A stretch of DNA of 64,000 nt from JAYQKL01 sp049890195 (GCA_049890195.1 JBMHBY010000003.1:186001-250000), one strand, 5' to 3'. Positions 27,796-36,809 are shown, counted from the first letter of the stretch. Numbers and translations are program-made. Notes: generated from the letters alone by a model not told the origin.

Positions 27796-30360
27796 TTACT
27801 CCTTATCATCATTGAATTTGATGCGCGCCACCAATGAAAATTTAACCGGCTCATCCTTGGCGGCCTTCTTTTGAGCCTCATGCACGCTGCTGTCGAGCGC
27901 GCGCGCATGGTAAATGTCGAAACTCAGATAATCGGTCAATACCGGTATCGAGACACCCAGGCCATAACCGGACCAATAATCCTGGCGGTCCCGGATGTCG
28001 GCGCGGCTTTGGGCAAAGGCGTAATCATAAAATATGTAGGGCTGGACCGACGGCATCCATTCCGGCAGGGTGAACAACCCCCAATTCGCCAGCTCGGAAC
28101 GCGCCTCCAACGACACCAGATAGCCCTTCATGCCGCTGGACGCGCCCGGCTGATAGGCACGCACCGAGCGTGGCCCGCCAATGGTGATGACCTCTGAGGG
28201 GAAATTCAGAGACCGCTTGTCGCTGGTGTAGGCGCCCTCAACCCGGCCGCTGACCGTCAGATATTTATTGATATAGCGCGAGGCGGAGGCATCCAGCTTA
28301 TAGACCTGCAGCCAATCATCGTTCAACACGCCGAAAACCTCTGACTTTGTTGATGTGTCCAGCATATTGGCGCTTGGCGTCACTGACATTTTGAAGCGGT
28401 CAGCCTCATAGCTGACCGGCAAAGACAGTGAGATCTTGGTGATTTCTGTTTCGGTCAGCTTCTCCAGGGAGTTGATCAAGGTCACATCGGAATAGCTGTC
28501 GGCGATCGAAAGCGCACCGAACACGGCCAGCTTGTCGTCGAAGTAGAGCGGATGCGAAATGCCGATGGTGTTCACATAGCTGTCCCCGCGGGTGCCGACC
28601 GTATCAGACGCGCCCGGCCCGTCTTCGACAAACCGGGTGTTGGACTCGGTGGCGCTGATCGAGAGGTTTGTGCCGGATGTGGAAAGCGGCATGGAAAAGC
28701 TCAGGCTGGCCGACCGCGTCCCCCGGCTGTCGAGATAGCTGATGGTCGTTTCATCATCATGACCGAGCAGGTTGTTGAAGGTCATGTTGAGGGATTGCTG
28801 GTTAAACCCGGAGACGTCCGAAGCATAGTTGTCGGCCCGCAAACTCGGCAGCTCGACAAACTCCGGCTCCTGTACCTTGATGAAAACATCGGTTTCGCCA
28901 AATTCAGAACCGGCCGCAACCTCAGTGGTGATTTTGCTTTTGTTGGTCGCATTGTACCGGCGCAATGACGTTTCCAGCGCCGCAAGGGAAATCCAGTCAC
29001 CGGGTTGAATGCCCAGCGACCTGACAACAAAGGATGGGTTGAGCCGTTTGGCGCCCTTGACCTCAAGCGCCCCGACCTTGGCCTCAACCAGCTGCAGCCG
29101 GACCCGCCCGTCAGCAATCTGCTGCTGCGGCAGCAAAGCCCGTGACAGCTCGTATCCGCGCTCAAGATAGAGCGCATTGACCCGCTCCAGCAGATCCCGC
29201 ATCAGGTCGCGGTCAATCTGGCGTCCTTTCAGGTCCTGCGTCAGGCTTTCAAAATCCTCATCCGTCAAGAGGCCGGACTGCTCATAGGTCACACCTGTAA
29301 AAAGCTCTGTATCACCGGGGCGGAAGGTCAGCCCCTCGGCAATCACCTTCGGCGGGGCGCCGGGCGTGGGCAGACTCTCGGCCAGTCGGGTGGTGCCGGC
29401 GATTTTGCGCTGCAGCACCGCAATCTCGGCACGCCCCTCCAAACCGTCATCGCTGCGCGGTATGACCCGAACGGAAATCTGTTTTCCGATATCCTCAGGC
29501 TGCAGAACGTAGCTGGGTCCGACAGCACCGGCAATCACCCGGTTGTCGCGCAGCCAGACAATGCCGGTGTCGCCTTCGGAGTCCGACGGGTTGGGGTCGG
29601 TGAACATATAGCTGACCGTCAACTCATTGCCCGCCGCCGGAATCCCCGTAATCTCCAAACTGTCCAGATAGGGCAGCCGCTCAATCTCCTGCACCGGCTC
29701 GCTCATACTGACCACTTTCGTGACCTGAGGCCGGCCGTCTGCGTCCAAGACCGACACCCGCGCCGACATGACGGCGCCGACATCCTCGACGGTTAACACA
29801 TAGTCTATTTCGTCCGCGCCGGGCACGGCCTCGCCGTCACGCAACCACGTCACTGACAAGCCGGTGCCAAGACTGCGGGCGCTTTGACCCGACAAGGCGG
29901 CAAACAGTTTCAGGCGGCTGCCCTCACTGGGGATGCCGACAATCTTGGAGACCGACAGATCAACCTCGCCGGGCCGCAGCGGTTTGAAGATGCTGGTTGT
30001 TTCGGGTGCGGCCCCGTCAACATTCACCGTGACATGCACGACGCCGCCTTCATCCGGGGCCTGCACATCAATGGTGTTGAAGGCCAGGCTGTTGGCCATC
30101 AGATTTTCGGCCAGCGCCTCAGTCACGGCGAGCGAGCCGCCCGCGCCATAACAGGCAGGCATGCCGAAACCCGGCAGCGCCGCCATGAATTCGCCGGAGA
30201 GGGCATGCGGGGAACTGATGTGAAAGGCACTGACCGGTTGGGGGCATGGGTCATCGGGCAATTCAGCAAAAGCATCGGCCCCCCAAAGGCCGACAATGCC
30301 CAACCATAAAGCCTGTCTCAGACCACGCAACTTCAACTCCAAACACCTGAGGCCGAACAA
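27796..30360 (-). CDS. TpsB/FhaC-type outer-membrane transporter with extra Ig-like domains
   Basis: Up to 854 residues, against roughly 550-600 for usual TpsB proteins. It has a signal peptide (ALWLGIVGLWGADAFA) and an N-terminal Cys pair. Two Ig-like domains follow, at about residues 133-218 and 233-318, each with the WLRD...YVL...DVG/DIG pattern. POTRA modules come next (about 385-500, including ALEVKGAKRLNPS), then a 16-strand barrel-like C-terminal part with IGGPRSVRAYQPG, the equivalent of the conserved VRGY loop. It would recognise the TPS domain of the adhesin in the periplasm and thread it across the outer membrane. No ATG is available near the start: TTG codons at 30360, 30336 and 30330 are candidates, the last with GGAG six bases upstream. 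Confidence 0.87.
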   Translation of the reverse strand: MFGLRCLELKLRGLRQALWLGIVGLWGADAFAELPDDPCPQPVSAFHISSPHALSGEFMAALPGFGMPACYGAGGSLAVTEALAENLMANSLAFNTIDVQAPDEGGVVHVTVNVDGAAPETTSIFKPLRPGEVDLSVSKIVGIPSEGSRLKLFAALSGQSARSLGTGLSVTWLRDGEAVPGADEIDYVLTVEDVGAVMSARVSVLDADGRPQVTKVVSMSEPVQEIERLPYLDSLEITGIPAAGNELTVSYMFTDPNPSDSEGDTGIVWLRDNRVIAGAVGPSYVLQPEDIGKQISVRVIPRSDDGLEGRAEIAVLQRKIAGTTRLAESLPTPGAPPKVIAEGLTFRPGDTELFTGVTYEQSGLLTDEDFESLTQDLKGRQIDRDLMRDLLERVNALYLERGYELSRALLPQQQIADGRVRLQLVEAKVGALEVKGAKRLNPSFVVRSLGIQPGDWISLAALETSLRRYNATNKSKITTEVAAGSEFGETDVFIKVQEPEFVELPSLRADNYASDVSGFNQQSLNMTFNNLLGHDDETTISYLDSRGTRSASLSFSMPLSTSGTNLSISATESNTRFVEDGPGASDTVGTRGDSYVNTIGISHPLYFDDKLAVFGALSIADSYSDVTLINSLEKLTETEITKISLSLPVSYEADRFKMSVTPSANMLDTSTKSEVFGVLNDDWLQVYKLDASASRYINKYLTVSGRVEGAYTSDKRSLNFPSEVITIGGPRSVRAYQPGASSGMKGYLVSLEARSELANWGLFTLPEWMPSVQPYIFYDYAFAQSRADIRDRQDYWSGYGLGVSIPVLTDYLSFDIYHARALDSSVHEAQKKAAKDEPVKFSLVARIKFNDDKE

Positions 30361-30423
30361 ATTGTTTGGCTCTTTCGGTGAATAAAAATATACTCCGATT
30401 TGGTTGATTTCTACAAAGGTGAA

Positions 30424-31419
30424 ATGTTGCGTTTTTTCGGCTTTAAATCCAGAAAGAAACAGGGCTCTCTGGCATCCAGACTCTCAGCCGATGCAATTGA
30501 TGCATTGGACAAAGTGGACAGTCTTGATCTGACCCCGCAGGAGCAGGTGGACAGCCACAACTTTTCCGAACAAGACCTTGCCAGTTTCATCCATCAGGCT
30601 CAAACCGGGGAGGAGTTGCCGCCGCCTTCGGAACCTTCGGAACCGGGGGTTTTTGACAATTCTGAGCCCTTGGCAACCCCTGATGCCACCATAAGTGCAA
30701 CGGACCCCGACAATCTGCTGGATGATGTCGAAGAGGGTTTTGTCATTCTTGACCCTGCGGCCGAGGCCGATGATGAGGGGGACCTTGAGGGAGACCATGA
30801 GGCCGATGCGGGCCAGCACCATGACCCGGAAGCAGCCCTTGATCCGGAAACAGGGCTTACGGAAGCGGCTGAGGATGACAACGTCATTCTTGTGATTGAC
30901 GATACGCTCGCACCACAAGACGTTGCCGCCAACGCCGCCCAGACCCCTGCCGCCCAGACCCCTGCCGCCATGGCAGATTTGGCCCTGCAACGCGCAAAAC
31001 CACCAAAAAGCGGCAGGTTCCGACGTTTTGCCAGAGCTGTTTTTCTGCTTGGGTTGATCAGCGGCGCCACGGTCGGGTTTTATTATTTTGTTGAAAAAGG
31101 CCTTACGGTCCCCCCTAACACCGCCGGGCTGACGGATGGCCTGCGGGTCGTCTCGGTCACGCATGAGACCCTGAACAGCCGGCTGGGTGAAACGCTGCTG
31201 ATCAATATCGACCTGCTCAACAACACGCAAACACCCCAGAAAATGGGGAAAATCGACATTTATCTGATGGGTCAGGACGACCAGGTGCTGACAAATTGGC
31301 AAATTGACACCAGCGGCCGCACCTTGCCCCAACAAAAACGCACCATGGTGACCACCCGACTATTCACCATCCCGCCCGGCATGACCGAAGTTGTGGCTGT
31401 GCACAGGGCAGGGGAATAA
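30424..31419 (+). CDS. Acidic single-pass membrane protein with DUF3426-like C-terminal domain
   Basis: 331 residues from the ATG at 30424 (AAAGGTGA just upstream; a TTG at 30400 is a poorer start). The first 185 or so residues are basic only at the very start, then long, acidic and probably disordered, with a duplicated AAQTPAAQTPAA stretch. One transmembrane helix (FARAVFLLGLISGATVGFYYF, near residue 215) follows a basic KSGRFRRFAR stop. The C-terminal 110 residues (LLINIDLLNNTQTPQKMGKI, then IYLMGQDDQVLTNWQID) resemble the beta-sandwich of DUF3426 proteins, but no N-terminal zinc ribbon is visible. It is divergent from tpsB, with about 63 bases between the longest forms. Function unknown. 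Confidence 0.62.
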   Translation: MLRFFGFKSRKKQGSLASRLSADAIDALDKVDSLDLTPQEQVDSHNFSEQDLASFIHQAQTGEELPPPSEPSEPGVFDNSEPLATPDATISATDPDNLLDDVEEGFVILDPAAEADDEGDLEGDHEADAGQHHDPEAALDPETGLTEAAEDDNVILVIDDTLAPQDVAANAAQTPAAQTPAAMADLALQRAKPPKSGRFRRFARAVFLLGLISGATVGFYYFVEKGLTVPPNTAGLTDGLRVVSVTHETLNSRLGETLLINIDLLNNTQTPQKMGKIDIYLMGQDDQVLTNWQIDTSGRTLPQQKRTMVTTRLFTIPPGMTEVVAVHRAGE

Positions 31420-31453
31420 GGGGCCTGAGCGGGCGCTGCGTTAATTGCACCGC

Positions 31454-33124
31454 CTACTGTGTGATGCGCGCCTCGTCCCGACAGGCCTCAAATCCACCCA
31501 ACTCAAATGTGGCACGCGAGCAAAACGCTGATACCGGACGAAATGGTGAGTGCCTGTCATCCATGATGTCCTGTTTCAGCCGCAGCAAAAAAGGGGCGTT
31601 TTTCGGCAGCATGCGGAAGCTGATCTGTCCGTCAAAAAAATTTCCAGCATCCATCCATGTGATGCCGTTTTCATCTGACGCATTTCGCGGCCTGTTCTTG
31701 GCCTCAGTGACAAGCAGGGTATAAAAGCCGTCCTCATCCGTAAGAACCTCATGATCCACCAGGCAATCATTTGCCTTACCATTCCAGAAATTATAGGTGC
31801 AGGCGGTCCACATGCGAAAATCGAGGTCGTCTGACCATGCAAAACGCCCCTCTTCTGCATGAATGGTTTTTGGTTTTTTTGCCCGGATCGCAAAAACCTC
31901 ACCATGGGCCCGGCCATAAAATGAACTGATGTAAAGCACATCCCCGTTCGACAAAAGATCAACACCCAGGCCAAAATTGCCCTTTAAATTGAATTTACCA
32001 GCATCGGCCTGCGCCCGATGGTCGGGCACCGGAAAAGCCGGAAAGCGGGTGTTGTCAGAGGGCGGGTCAAACCCTTCAGGATAAGGGTTGCATTTAGGGT
32101 GGTGCTCCAGAACCCTCCCCTTCTTGTCCCGAACAGTAATGGACGGCAACAAGACGCCAGCTGAATTTGGCGGCAGGCTCGGCAGGTCGGCACCATAGAC
32201 ACGATATATTTGAAAGGTTGCGTAATTTTTTTTGCCTGATTTTGTTTTGCCGACATAGCTTGTATTTATTTCGGGCTGTTCAGGCAGTTCATCAAAAACC
32301 AGATGGGCTGTGTAGTTCCGCCCTTTGCCTTTTTGTGCAGGCCCCCGCCATGGATTGTGGCTGCCCGCATCGGGCACGATGTCAACATCCATCAATGTCT
32401 GCAAATTATTCGTAGCCATGTCATTGGGGTGAAATCCGAAATATCCGGCAAAAGGGTACTCCCCCCTGAACGTCACCTTCCCGCCATGAGGAACATAAAT
32501 CATCCCGTCACGCATTTTAAATTTCGGTCCGGAAAAAAATATGTTTGAAAAGTAATTGGCTGATGACGTGTCCAATAAATAGGGAAATCGGTCATTGGTC
32601 AAAGGGCTTCCTGTCAGCGGCCAGCCTGGACATGCGTTTTGTCTCTGCCCGACATGATCAACAAAATATGTTGTGTCCCCATCCGAAATGCCGCAGACCT
32701 CCCGGGCGAATTGCGCAACCCGGCCCTCATGTCCCGCCAATTCGGGGTCTGTCAGAGTCTGAAAGGTCAGTAAGGTGTCCGTGCCTTTTGCATCCCGCGA
32801 TGCGGAAAGGATTTGATGTATGGACAAAAGGTCGGCGGAGATGGCCTCAGGGGCCGCCTCATACAATCTGGCGATATGTTCAGCGTGGCCGATGAGTTCG
32901 TTTTGGGCCGGGCTGACTGGGTGCCGGGCTTCACGGATCTCCGCAAGCCTTTTGCAAAACAGTTCATTTCCCGCCCCCTCCGCCTTTGGCGGCGCGGAAG
33001 TCTCCGAGCAGCCGGCGATTGTGATGACAAGAACCAGACAGACCAAGACCGACTGGCATGGCCATTGGCCGCGCCGGCCGGCGGCAAATCGTTTGTTTCC
33101 ATGTCCATAACGGAAATCAGGCAT
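31454..33124 (-). CDS. Large lipoprotein of unknown function
   Basis: 556 residues from an ATG at 33124. A basic N-terminus (GNKRFAAGRRG) precedes a hydrophobic stretch and a lipobox TIAGC, so it is exported and lipid-anchored at the cysteine at about residue 39. A helical region of about 100 residues is followed by a Gly/aromatic-rich C-terminal half with GYFGFHPNDMATNNLQTL, WTACTYNFWNGKANDCLVDH and DEDGFYTLLVTEAKNRP. The last part vaguely resembles the layout of DUF1214-like beta domains, but this is not a firm match. Several paired cysteines suggest disulphides. It is convergent with the DUF3426-like gene (34 bases apart) and preceded on its own strand by an A-tract repeat and tRNA-Gly. 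Confidence 0.6.
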   Translation of the reverse strand: MPDFRYGHGNKRFAAGRRGQWPCQSVLVCLVLVITIAGCSETSAPPKAEGAGNELFCKRLAEIREARHPVSPAQNELIGHAEHIARLYEAAPEAISADLLSIHQILSASRDAKGTDTLLTFQTLTDPELAGHEGRVAQFAREVCGISDGDTTYFVDHVGQRQNACPGWPLTGSPLTNDRFPYLLDTSSANYFSNIFFSGPKFKMRDGMIYVPHGGKVTFRGEYPFAGYFGFHPNDMATNNLQTLMDVDIVPDAGSHNPWRGPAQKGKGRNYTAHLVFDELPEQPEINTSYVGKTKSGKKNYATFQIYRVYGADLPSLPPNSAGVLLPSITVRDKKGRVLEHHPKCNPYPEGFDPPSDNTRFPAFPVPDHRAQADAGKFNLKGNFGLGVDLLSNGDVLYISSFYGRAHGEVFAIRAKKPKTIHAEEGRFAWSDDLDFRMWTACTYNFWNGKANDCLVDHEVLTDEDGFYTLLVTEAKNRPRNASDENGITWMDAGNFFDGQISFRMLPKNAPFLLRLKQDIMDDRHSPFRPVSAFCSRATFELGGFEACRDEARITQ

Positions 33125-33219
33125 AAATAAGCCTAAAATTTATTGGAAAAACGTCAAGTTTTTAAAGTTTCGTTGGGGGGGCAAAAGTGGACGTGACCAC
33201 CCGCAGCGGCCGGTGCAGA

Positions 33220-33262
33220 TTTTTTTTGGAACCATTTTTTTGGAACCAATTTTTTGGAACCA
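33220..33262. repeat. Three tandem copies of a 14-base T-tract/GGAACCA unit
   Basis: On the plus strand a run of 6-8 T followed by GGAACCA occurs three times, at 33220-33234, 33235-33248 and 33249-33262. On the minus strand the units read TGGTTCC plus an A tract. They lie between tRNA-Gly and the lipoprotein gene, about 95-140 bases upstream of the latter. Simple slippage duplication is the plainest explanation. Confidence 0.75.
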
Positions 33263-33283
33263 TTGTAAAAAAATTGTGAAATA

Positions 33284-33358
33284 TGGAGCGGGCGATGAGA
33301 TTCGAACTCACGACCCCAACCTTGGCAAGGTTGTGCTCTACCCCTGAGCTACGCCCGC
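33284..33358 (-). tRNA. tRNA-Gly (GCC)
   Basis: On the minus strand the acceptor stem is GCGGGCG at the 5' end (33358) pairing with CGCCCGC, followed by discriminator T and an encoded CCA. The D arm contains AGCTCAGGGGTAGAGC, the anticodon arm CAACC-TTGCCAA-GGTTG gives anticodon GCC, and the T arm contains GTTCGAATC. All four stems close well. U73 is the usual discriminator for bacterial tRNA-Gly. It stands alone, with no neighbouring tRNA genes in the window. Confidence 0.96.
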
Positions 33359-33506
33359 TAAGCGGCTGATGCGATGTCAGCGAGGTTTTTATGCCCCATA
33401 GGGCTGCGCATTGCAAGCGTGTTTTGCACCCAAGCCATTTTTATCCCGGTCCCCCCTTGGCAAACGCTTTGAAAACCCCCATTTATAGGCAGAGTGAGGA
33501 AAACAA

Positions 33507-34436
33507 ATGGAACATGAGCAGACCCCCCCAGCCCCTGCCGGCACACCGGCGCAACCGGACAGCGCCGGCATGATCATTGACACAAGCACAGCAACTTTTC
33601 TGCCTGATGTCATAGAAGCCTCCCGTGAACGGCTGGTTCTGGTTGATTTTTGGGCGCCCTGGTGCGGCCCGTGCAAACAGTTGACCCCGGTGCTTGAAAA
33701 GCTCGTCACCGATGCCGGCGGTGCGGTGAAACTTGCGAAGATGAACATTGATGAACACCCGCAGGTCGCCCAACAGCTGCAGGTCCAGTCGATCCCTGCC
33801 GTATTCGCCTTCAAAAACGGTCAGCCGGTGGACGGCTTCATGGGGGCGCTGCCGGAAAGTGAGCTGAAGAAATTTCTGGAGAAAAACCTCGGTGCCGAGC
33901 TGGGGCCGTCTGATTTGGAAAAACTGGTCGCCGCCGGCACCGCGGCGCTTGAGGCCGGTGACAGCGGCAAGGCCGTTGAATTTTTTTCAGCCGCCCTTGA
34001 TCTGGAGGACGACAATGTCGCCGCCCTGACCGGTCTGGCCACGGCCTATATTGACATTGACGCAGGCGACGCCGCCCGCGAAATCCTTGCCGGCATCTCC
34101 GCCAAAGACAGCAACAACCCAGATGTTCTGGCCCTGAAAGCCCGGCTGGAGCTTGCTGAAAAAGCCGGAGATATGGGGGACGCAGATGAGTTTCTGGACC
34201 GGCTGGCGGACAATGAAAACGACCATCAGGCACGCTTTGATCTGGCTTTGGTGCATCATGCCGCCGGACGCAGGGAAGAGGCGGTGGAGGCGTTGCTGGC
34301 CATCATCGAAAAGGCGCCGGGCTGGAATGAGGATGCCGCCCGCAAGCAATTGATTGAGCTTTTCGACGCCTATGGCGCCACGGACGAGGTGACGGTCAGC
34401 GGCCGGCGTCGCCTGTCATCACTTTTATTCAGTTAA
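33507..34436 (+). CDS. CnoX/YbbN-type thioredoxin with TPR domain
   Basis: 309 residues, ATG with GTGAGGAAA upstream. A thioredoxin fold covers about residues 30-130 with an intact active site WAPWCGPCKQ and the cis-proline loop QSIPAVFAF. The remaining 170 residues are Ala/Leu/Asp-rich helical repeats (TPR-like). This is the CnoX (YbbN) architecture: a redox-active holdase that protects proteins from oxidation and passes clients to GroEL or DnaK. Unlike E. coli YbbN, both active-site cysteines are present, as in Caulobacter CnoX. It starts a likely operon with the Lon-domain and Trm112-like genes (9 and 21 bases apart). Confidence 0.88.
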   Translation: MEHEQTPPAPAGTPAQPDSAGMIIDTSTATFLPDVIEASRERLVLVDFWAPWCGPCKQLTPVLEKLVTDAGGAVKLAKMNIDEHPQVAQQLQVQSIPAVFAFKNGQPVDGFMGALPESELKKFLEKNLGAELGPSDLEKLVAAGTAALEAGDSGKAVEFFSAALDLEDDNVAALTGLATAYIDIDAGDAAREILAGISAKDSNNPDVLALKARLELAEKAGDMGDADEFLDRLADNENDHQARFDLALVHHAAGRREEAVEALLAIIEKAPGWNEDAARKQLIELFDAYGATDEVTVSGRRRLSSLLFS

Positions 34437-34445
34437 GGCAAAACC

Positions 34446-35111
34446 ATGTTCAAGAAATATGCCTCCGCGGCTGATTTACCCGAAACCTTGCCGGTATTCC
34501 CGCTCTCCGGATCCCTGCTGCTGCCGCGGGTTGTCATCCCGCTGAATATTTTTGAGCCGCGCTATCTCAAAATGGTCGATGACGCGCTGTCCAATCACCG
34601 CTTGATCGGCATGGTGCAGCCTGACCATGAACAACCGCTGCATCCTGACGGGCTGCCGGCACTCAACCGGACGGCATGTGCCGGACGCATCACATCCTAT
34701 ATGGAGACGGATGATGGGCGGATGCTGATCAGCCTGACCGGCGTATCTCGCTTCCGGATCATCCACGAGATTGACTGCGTGACCCCCTATCGTCAGGTTG
34801 CCGCAGATTTCGCGGCCTATGAAGCCGACCTTGTTCAGGGCTACGGTATGGAACCTGTCAACCGGACCCGCCTGCTCGACATTGTGCGCACCTATCTGGA
34901 TACGCACGAGTTGAGCGCGGACTGGGAGTCCATCAACAATTCCACGGATGAGGAGCTGGTCAATTCCCTCAGTGTTGTCAGCCCGTTCAGTCCGCAGGAA
35001 AAACAGGCCTTGCTGGAGGCCGAGTCACTGGCCCAGCGCGCCGACATCCTGATCGCTTTCGGCGAGATTATCCTGGCGCAGTCGCAGGGTGAACCGCCGC
35101 AAATACAATGA
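34446..35111 (+). CDS. Lon substrate-binding (LON N-terminal) domain protein
   Basis: 221 residues. The start of the PUA-like Lon N-terminal domain is clear: LPETLPVFPLSGSLLLPRVVIPLNIFEPRYLKMV (domain beginning near residue 11), with IGMVQP and GCAGRITSY-like strands after it. There is no ATPase or protease domain, so this is the stand-alone family common next to CnoX genes in alphaproteobacteria. Its biochemical role is not established; involvement in protein quality control is suggested by the domain and the CnoX neighbour. Spacing of 9 bases after cnoX indicates co-transcription. Confidence 0.87.
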   Translation: MFKKYASAADLPETLPVFPLSGSLLLPRVVIPLNIFEPRYLKMVDDALSNHRLIGMVQPDHEQPLHPDGLPALNRTACAGRITSYMETDDGRMLISLTGVSRFRIIHEIDCVTPYRQVAADFAAYEADLVQGYGMEPVNRTRLLDIVRTYLDTHELSADWESINNSTDEELVNSLSVVSPFSPQEKQALLEAESLAQRADILIAFGEIILAQSQGEPPQIQ

Positions 35112-35132
35112 TCCAATGCAACAGGTTTTGAC

Positions 35133-35321
35133 ATGACACAAAAAGGCTCGGCCAACACCATTGACGCGGCGCTGCTTGAAATCCTTGTCTGCCCGCTGAC
35201 CCACACCCGCCTGCACTGGGATGCCGAAAACGACGAACTGATCAGCAAAAAGGCGAAACTGGCGTTTCCGGTCCGCGACGGCATCCCGGTTCTGCTTCCG
35301 GAAGAGGCCCGCGCTCTGTAA
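35133..35321 (+). CDS. Trm112-like protein (UPF0434)
   Basis: 62 residues. The family pattern is plain: LLEILVCPLTHTRLHWD near the start and AFPVRDGIPVLLPEEARAL at the end. Of the zinc-ribbon cysteines only one (VCPLT) is retained, as is common in bacterial members. Eukaryotic Trm112 activates RNA and protein methyltransferases; the bacterial function is undefined. It lies 21 bases after the Lon-domain gene and ends 28 bases before a convergent hydroxylase gene. Confidence 0.88.
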   Translation: MTQKGSANTIDAALLEILVCPLTHTRLHWDAENDELISKKAKLAFPVRDGIPVLLPEEARAL

Positions 35322-35349
35322 AACCCCCCATCAAAGCCCCGGTCAAGGG

Positions 35350-36609
35350 CTAGCCGTCAAACGCCTCCCCCCGCAGCAGCCGCGGCGCCGGACCGAGGCC
35401 CATATCAGCGGTCCGGTTGGCATGATGGCGCACAAACGGCAGGCGGTTGGCGGCACTGAAAACCGCCTTGCGTAAGGGTGTCAGAAGGGTTCTGCGCCCG
35501 GAGAAAGCCGTGGCGAACACATGTGTGGCCGACGCCATCAAGCTGACGTCGCGCCGGCGCAAGCTGTCATAGTGCGCAAGTGTTGTCGCCGCCCCGACAT
35601 CCAGCCCGAGCCGCCGGGCGTCATAAAAACAGTCCGCAAGTTGCGCCGCGTCACGCAATGTCAGATTATACCCCTGGCCGGCAAGCGGATGAATGATATG
35701 CGCCGCCTCCCCGAGCAGGGCCATGCGTTGACCCACATAGGTTTCGGCCAACATCAGACCCAGCGGATAGCTGACAGGTGGTTGAATTTGGATGACCTCG
35801 CCGAGCAAACCATCCAGACGATCCGCCAGTTCAGCCTGCAGATCCCTGCGGCGCAAGCCCAGCAGGGCCGCCGCCAGCTCGTTTGTCTCAGGCCAGACAA
35901 CAGATGTCAGCCAGCCGTTGCGGGCCTTGCCCAGCGGCAGACAGGCCAGCGGGCCGCCCGGCTTGAAAAACTGGCGGGCAATCTGCTCATGTGGCGCGGT
36001 ATGGGTGATGGTGGTCACAATCGCTGTGGCGCCGTAATCATGGTCATGCACAGCAATGCCGGCCTGTTGACGCATGACGGACCTGCGCCCATCCGCACCG
36101 ATCAAGAGTTGCGTCTGAAACACCTGCCCATCGGCACAGACCAGCGCGGCCTGCGCATCCTGCACATCCACCCGCTCAATTGTTGCATCAAAAATAAGCC
36201 GGATATCCGGGTGCGCCCCGGCTGCCGCCAACAGGCTGCGGTGCAGATCGCCATTGGGTTGTATGTAAGCCAGAGGCGCATCTGTCTGACCGGCATCCCC
36301 AAAGGCCAGCAGGCCGCCCCCCAGACCGGCATCCGGATGAGCCGCCGTCACCTGCATGCCGGCGACCGGGACCGCCCGTAAATCACCCGGCACCCCCAAA
36401 GCCTCCAACATGGTGACGGATGACGGACTGAGGGCCGTCACCCTTGGATCCGCCTTAACGCCGCCGCTTTTGCCGTTCGGCCGCCTGCCGGCATCACACA
36501 GATAGACCGTCGCTCCGGCATTCGCCAAGGCCAAAGCCCCGGCCAGACCGGCCAGACCGGCGCCAACAACAATGGCATTGCAATCAGGTATCTGCCGCAT
36601 TTCAGACAT
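35350..36609 (-). CDS. UbiH/UbiF/VisC-family FAD monooxygenase (ubiquinone synthesis)
   Basis: 420 residues from the ATG at 36609. Upstream in-frame sequence reaches 36771 but would run over the ammonium-transporter control region and lacks family character. FAD-binding motifs are all present: AIVVGAGLAGLAGALALANAG (about residues 9-29, the dinucleotide fold), IGADGRRSVMRQQAGI (about 165-180) and GEAAHIIHPLAGQGYNLTLRDA (about 290-311). The family hydroxylates the ubiquinone ring at C5, C6 or C1. Which position this enzyme serves cannot be read from sequence. The Shine-Dalgarno sequence is weak (GTGGAT). Confidence 0.85.
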   Translation of the reverse strand: MSEMRQIPDCNAIVVGAGLAGLAGALALANAGATVYLCDAGRRPNGKSGGVKADPRVTALSPSSVTMLEALGVPGDLRAVPVAGMQVTAAHPDAGLGGGLLAFGDAGQTDAPLAYIQPNGDLHRSLLAAAGAHPDIRLIFDATIERVDVQDAQAALVCADGQVFQTQLLIGADGRRSVMRQQAGIAVHDHDYGATAIVTTITHTAPHEQIARQFFKPGGPLACLPLGKARNGWLTSVVWPETNELAAALLGLRRRDLQAELADRLDGLLGEVIQIQPPVSYPLGLMLAETYVGQRMALLGEAAHIIHPLAGQGYNLTLRDAAQLADCFYDARRLGLDVGAATTLAHYDSLRRRDVSLMASATHVFATAFSGRRTLLTPLRKAVFSAANRLPFVRHHANRTADMGLGPAPRLLRGEAFDG

Positions 36610-36682
36610 ATCCACAAAATGACCGAGGCACACAAAACTGTCCAGTGCGAAAACAACAGCGACCAGCGGCATATGGTCTGTG

Positions 36683-36699
36683 TGCCCAATTATTGGACA
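36683..36699 (+). promoter_or_regulatory. Possible weak second NtrC site upstream of amt
   Basis: TGCCCAATTATTGGACA contains the perfect inverted repeat CCAAT-T-ATTGG and matches the stronger downstream site at 12 of 17 positions. The centres are 40 bases apart. NtrC enhancers often have paired sites, but this one lacks the GCAC/GTGC arms, so it is tentative. Confidence 0.3.
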
Positions 36700-36722
36700 G
36701 TGTTTCAAGGTTATTAAAATAT

Positions 36723-36739
36723 TGCACATTAATTGTGCA
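36723..36739 (+). promoter_or_regulatory. NtrC-type binding site
   Basis: TGCACATTAATTGTGCA has inverted arms TGCACA and TGTGCA separated by five bases. The NtrC consensus is GCAC-N7-GTGC, which this satisfies. It lies about 80 bases upstream of the -24 element of the sigma-54 promoter, a usual enhancer distance, and 122 bases before the amt start. Confidence 0.7.
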
Positions 36740-36809
36740 GAAATATTGGCCAAACACCTGCGAAGCGGCATGTTTCTGGGGATCCCCGACCGGGCCTGGC
36801 GCCGTTTTT

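Noticed and set aside
36610..36771. N-terminal extension of the UbiH-family hydroxylase
   Set aside because: The FAD fold normally starts within the first ten residues, which fits the ATG at 36609; the extension would add 54 residues of no family character.
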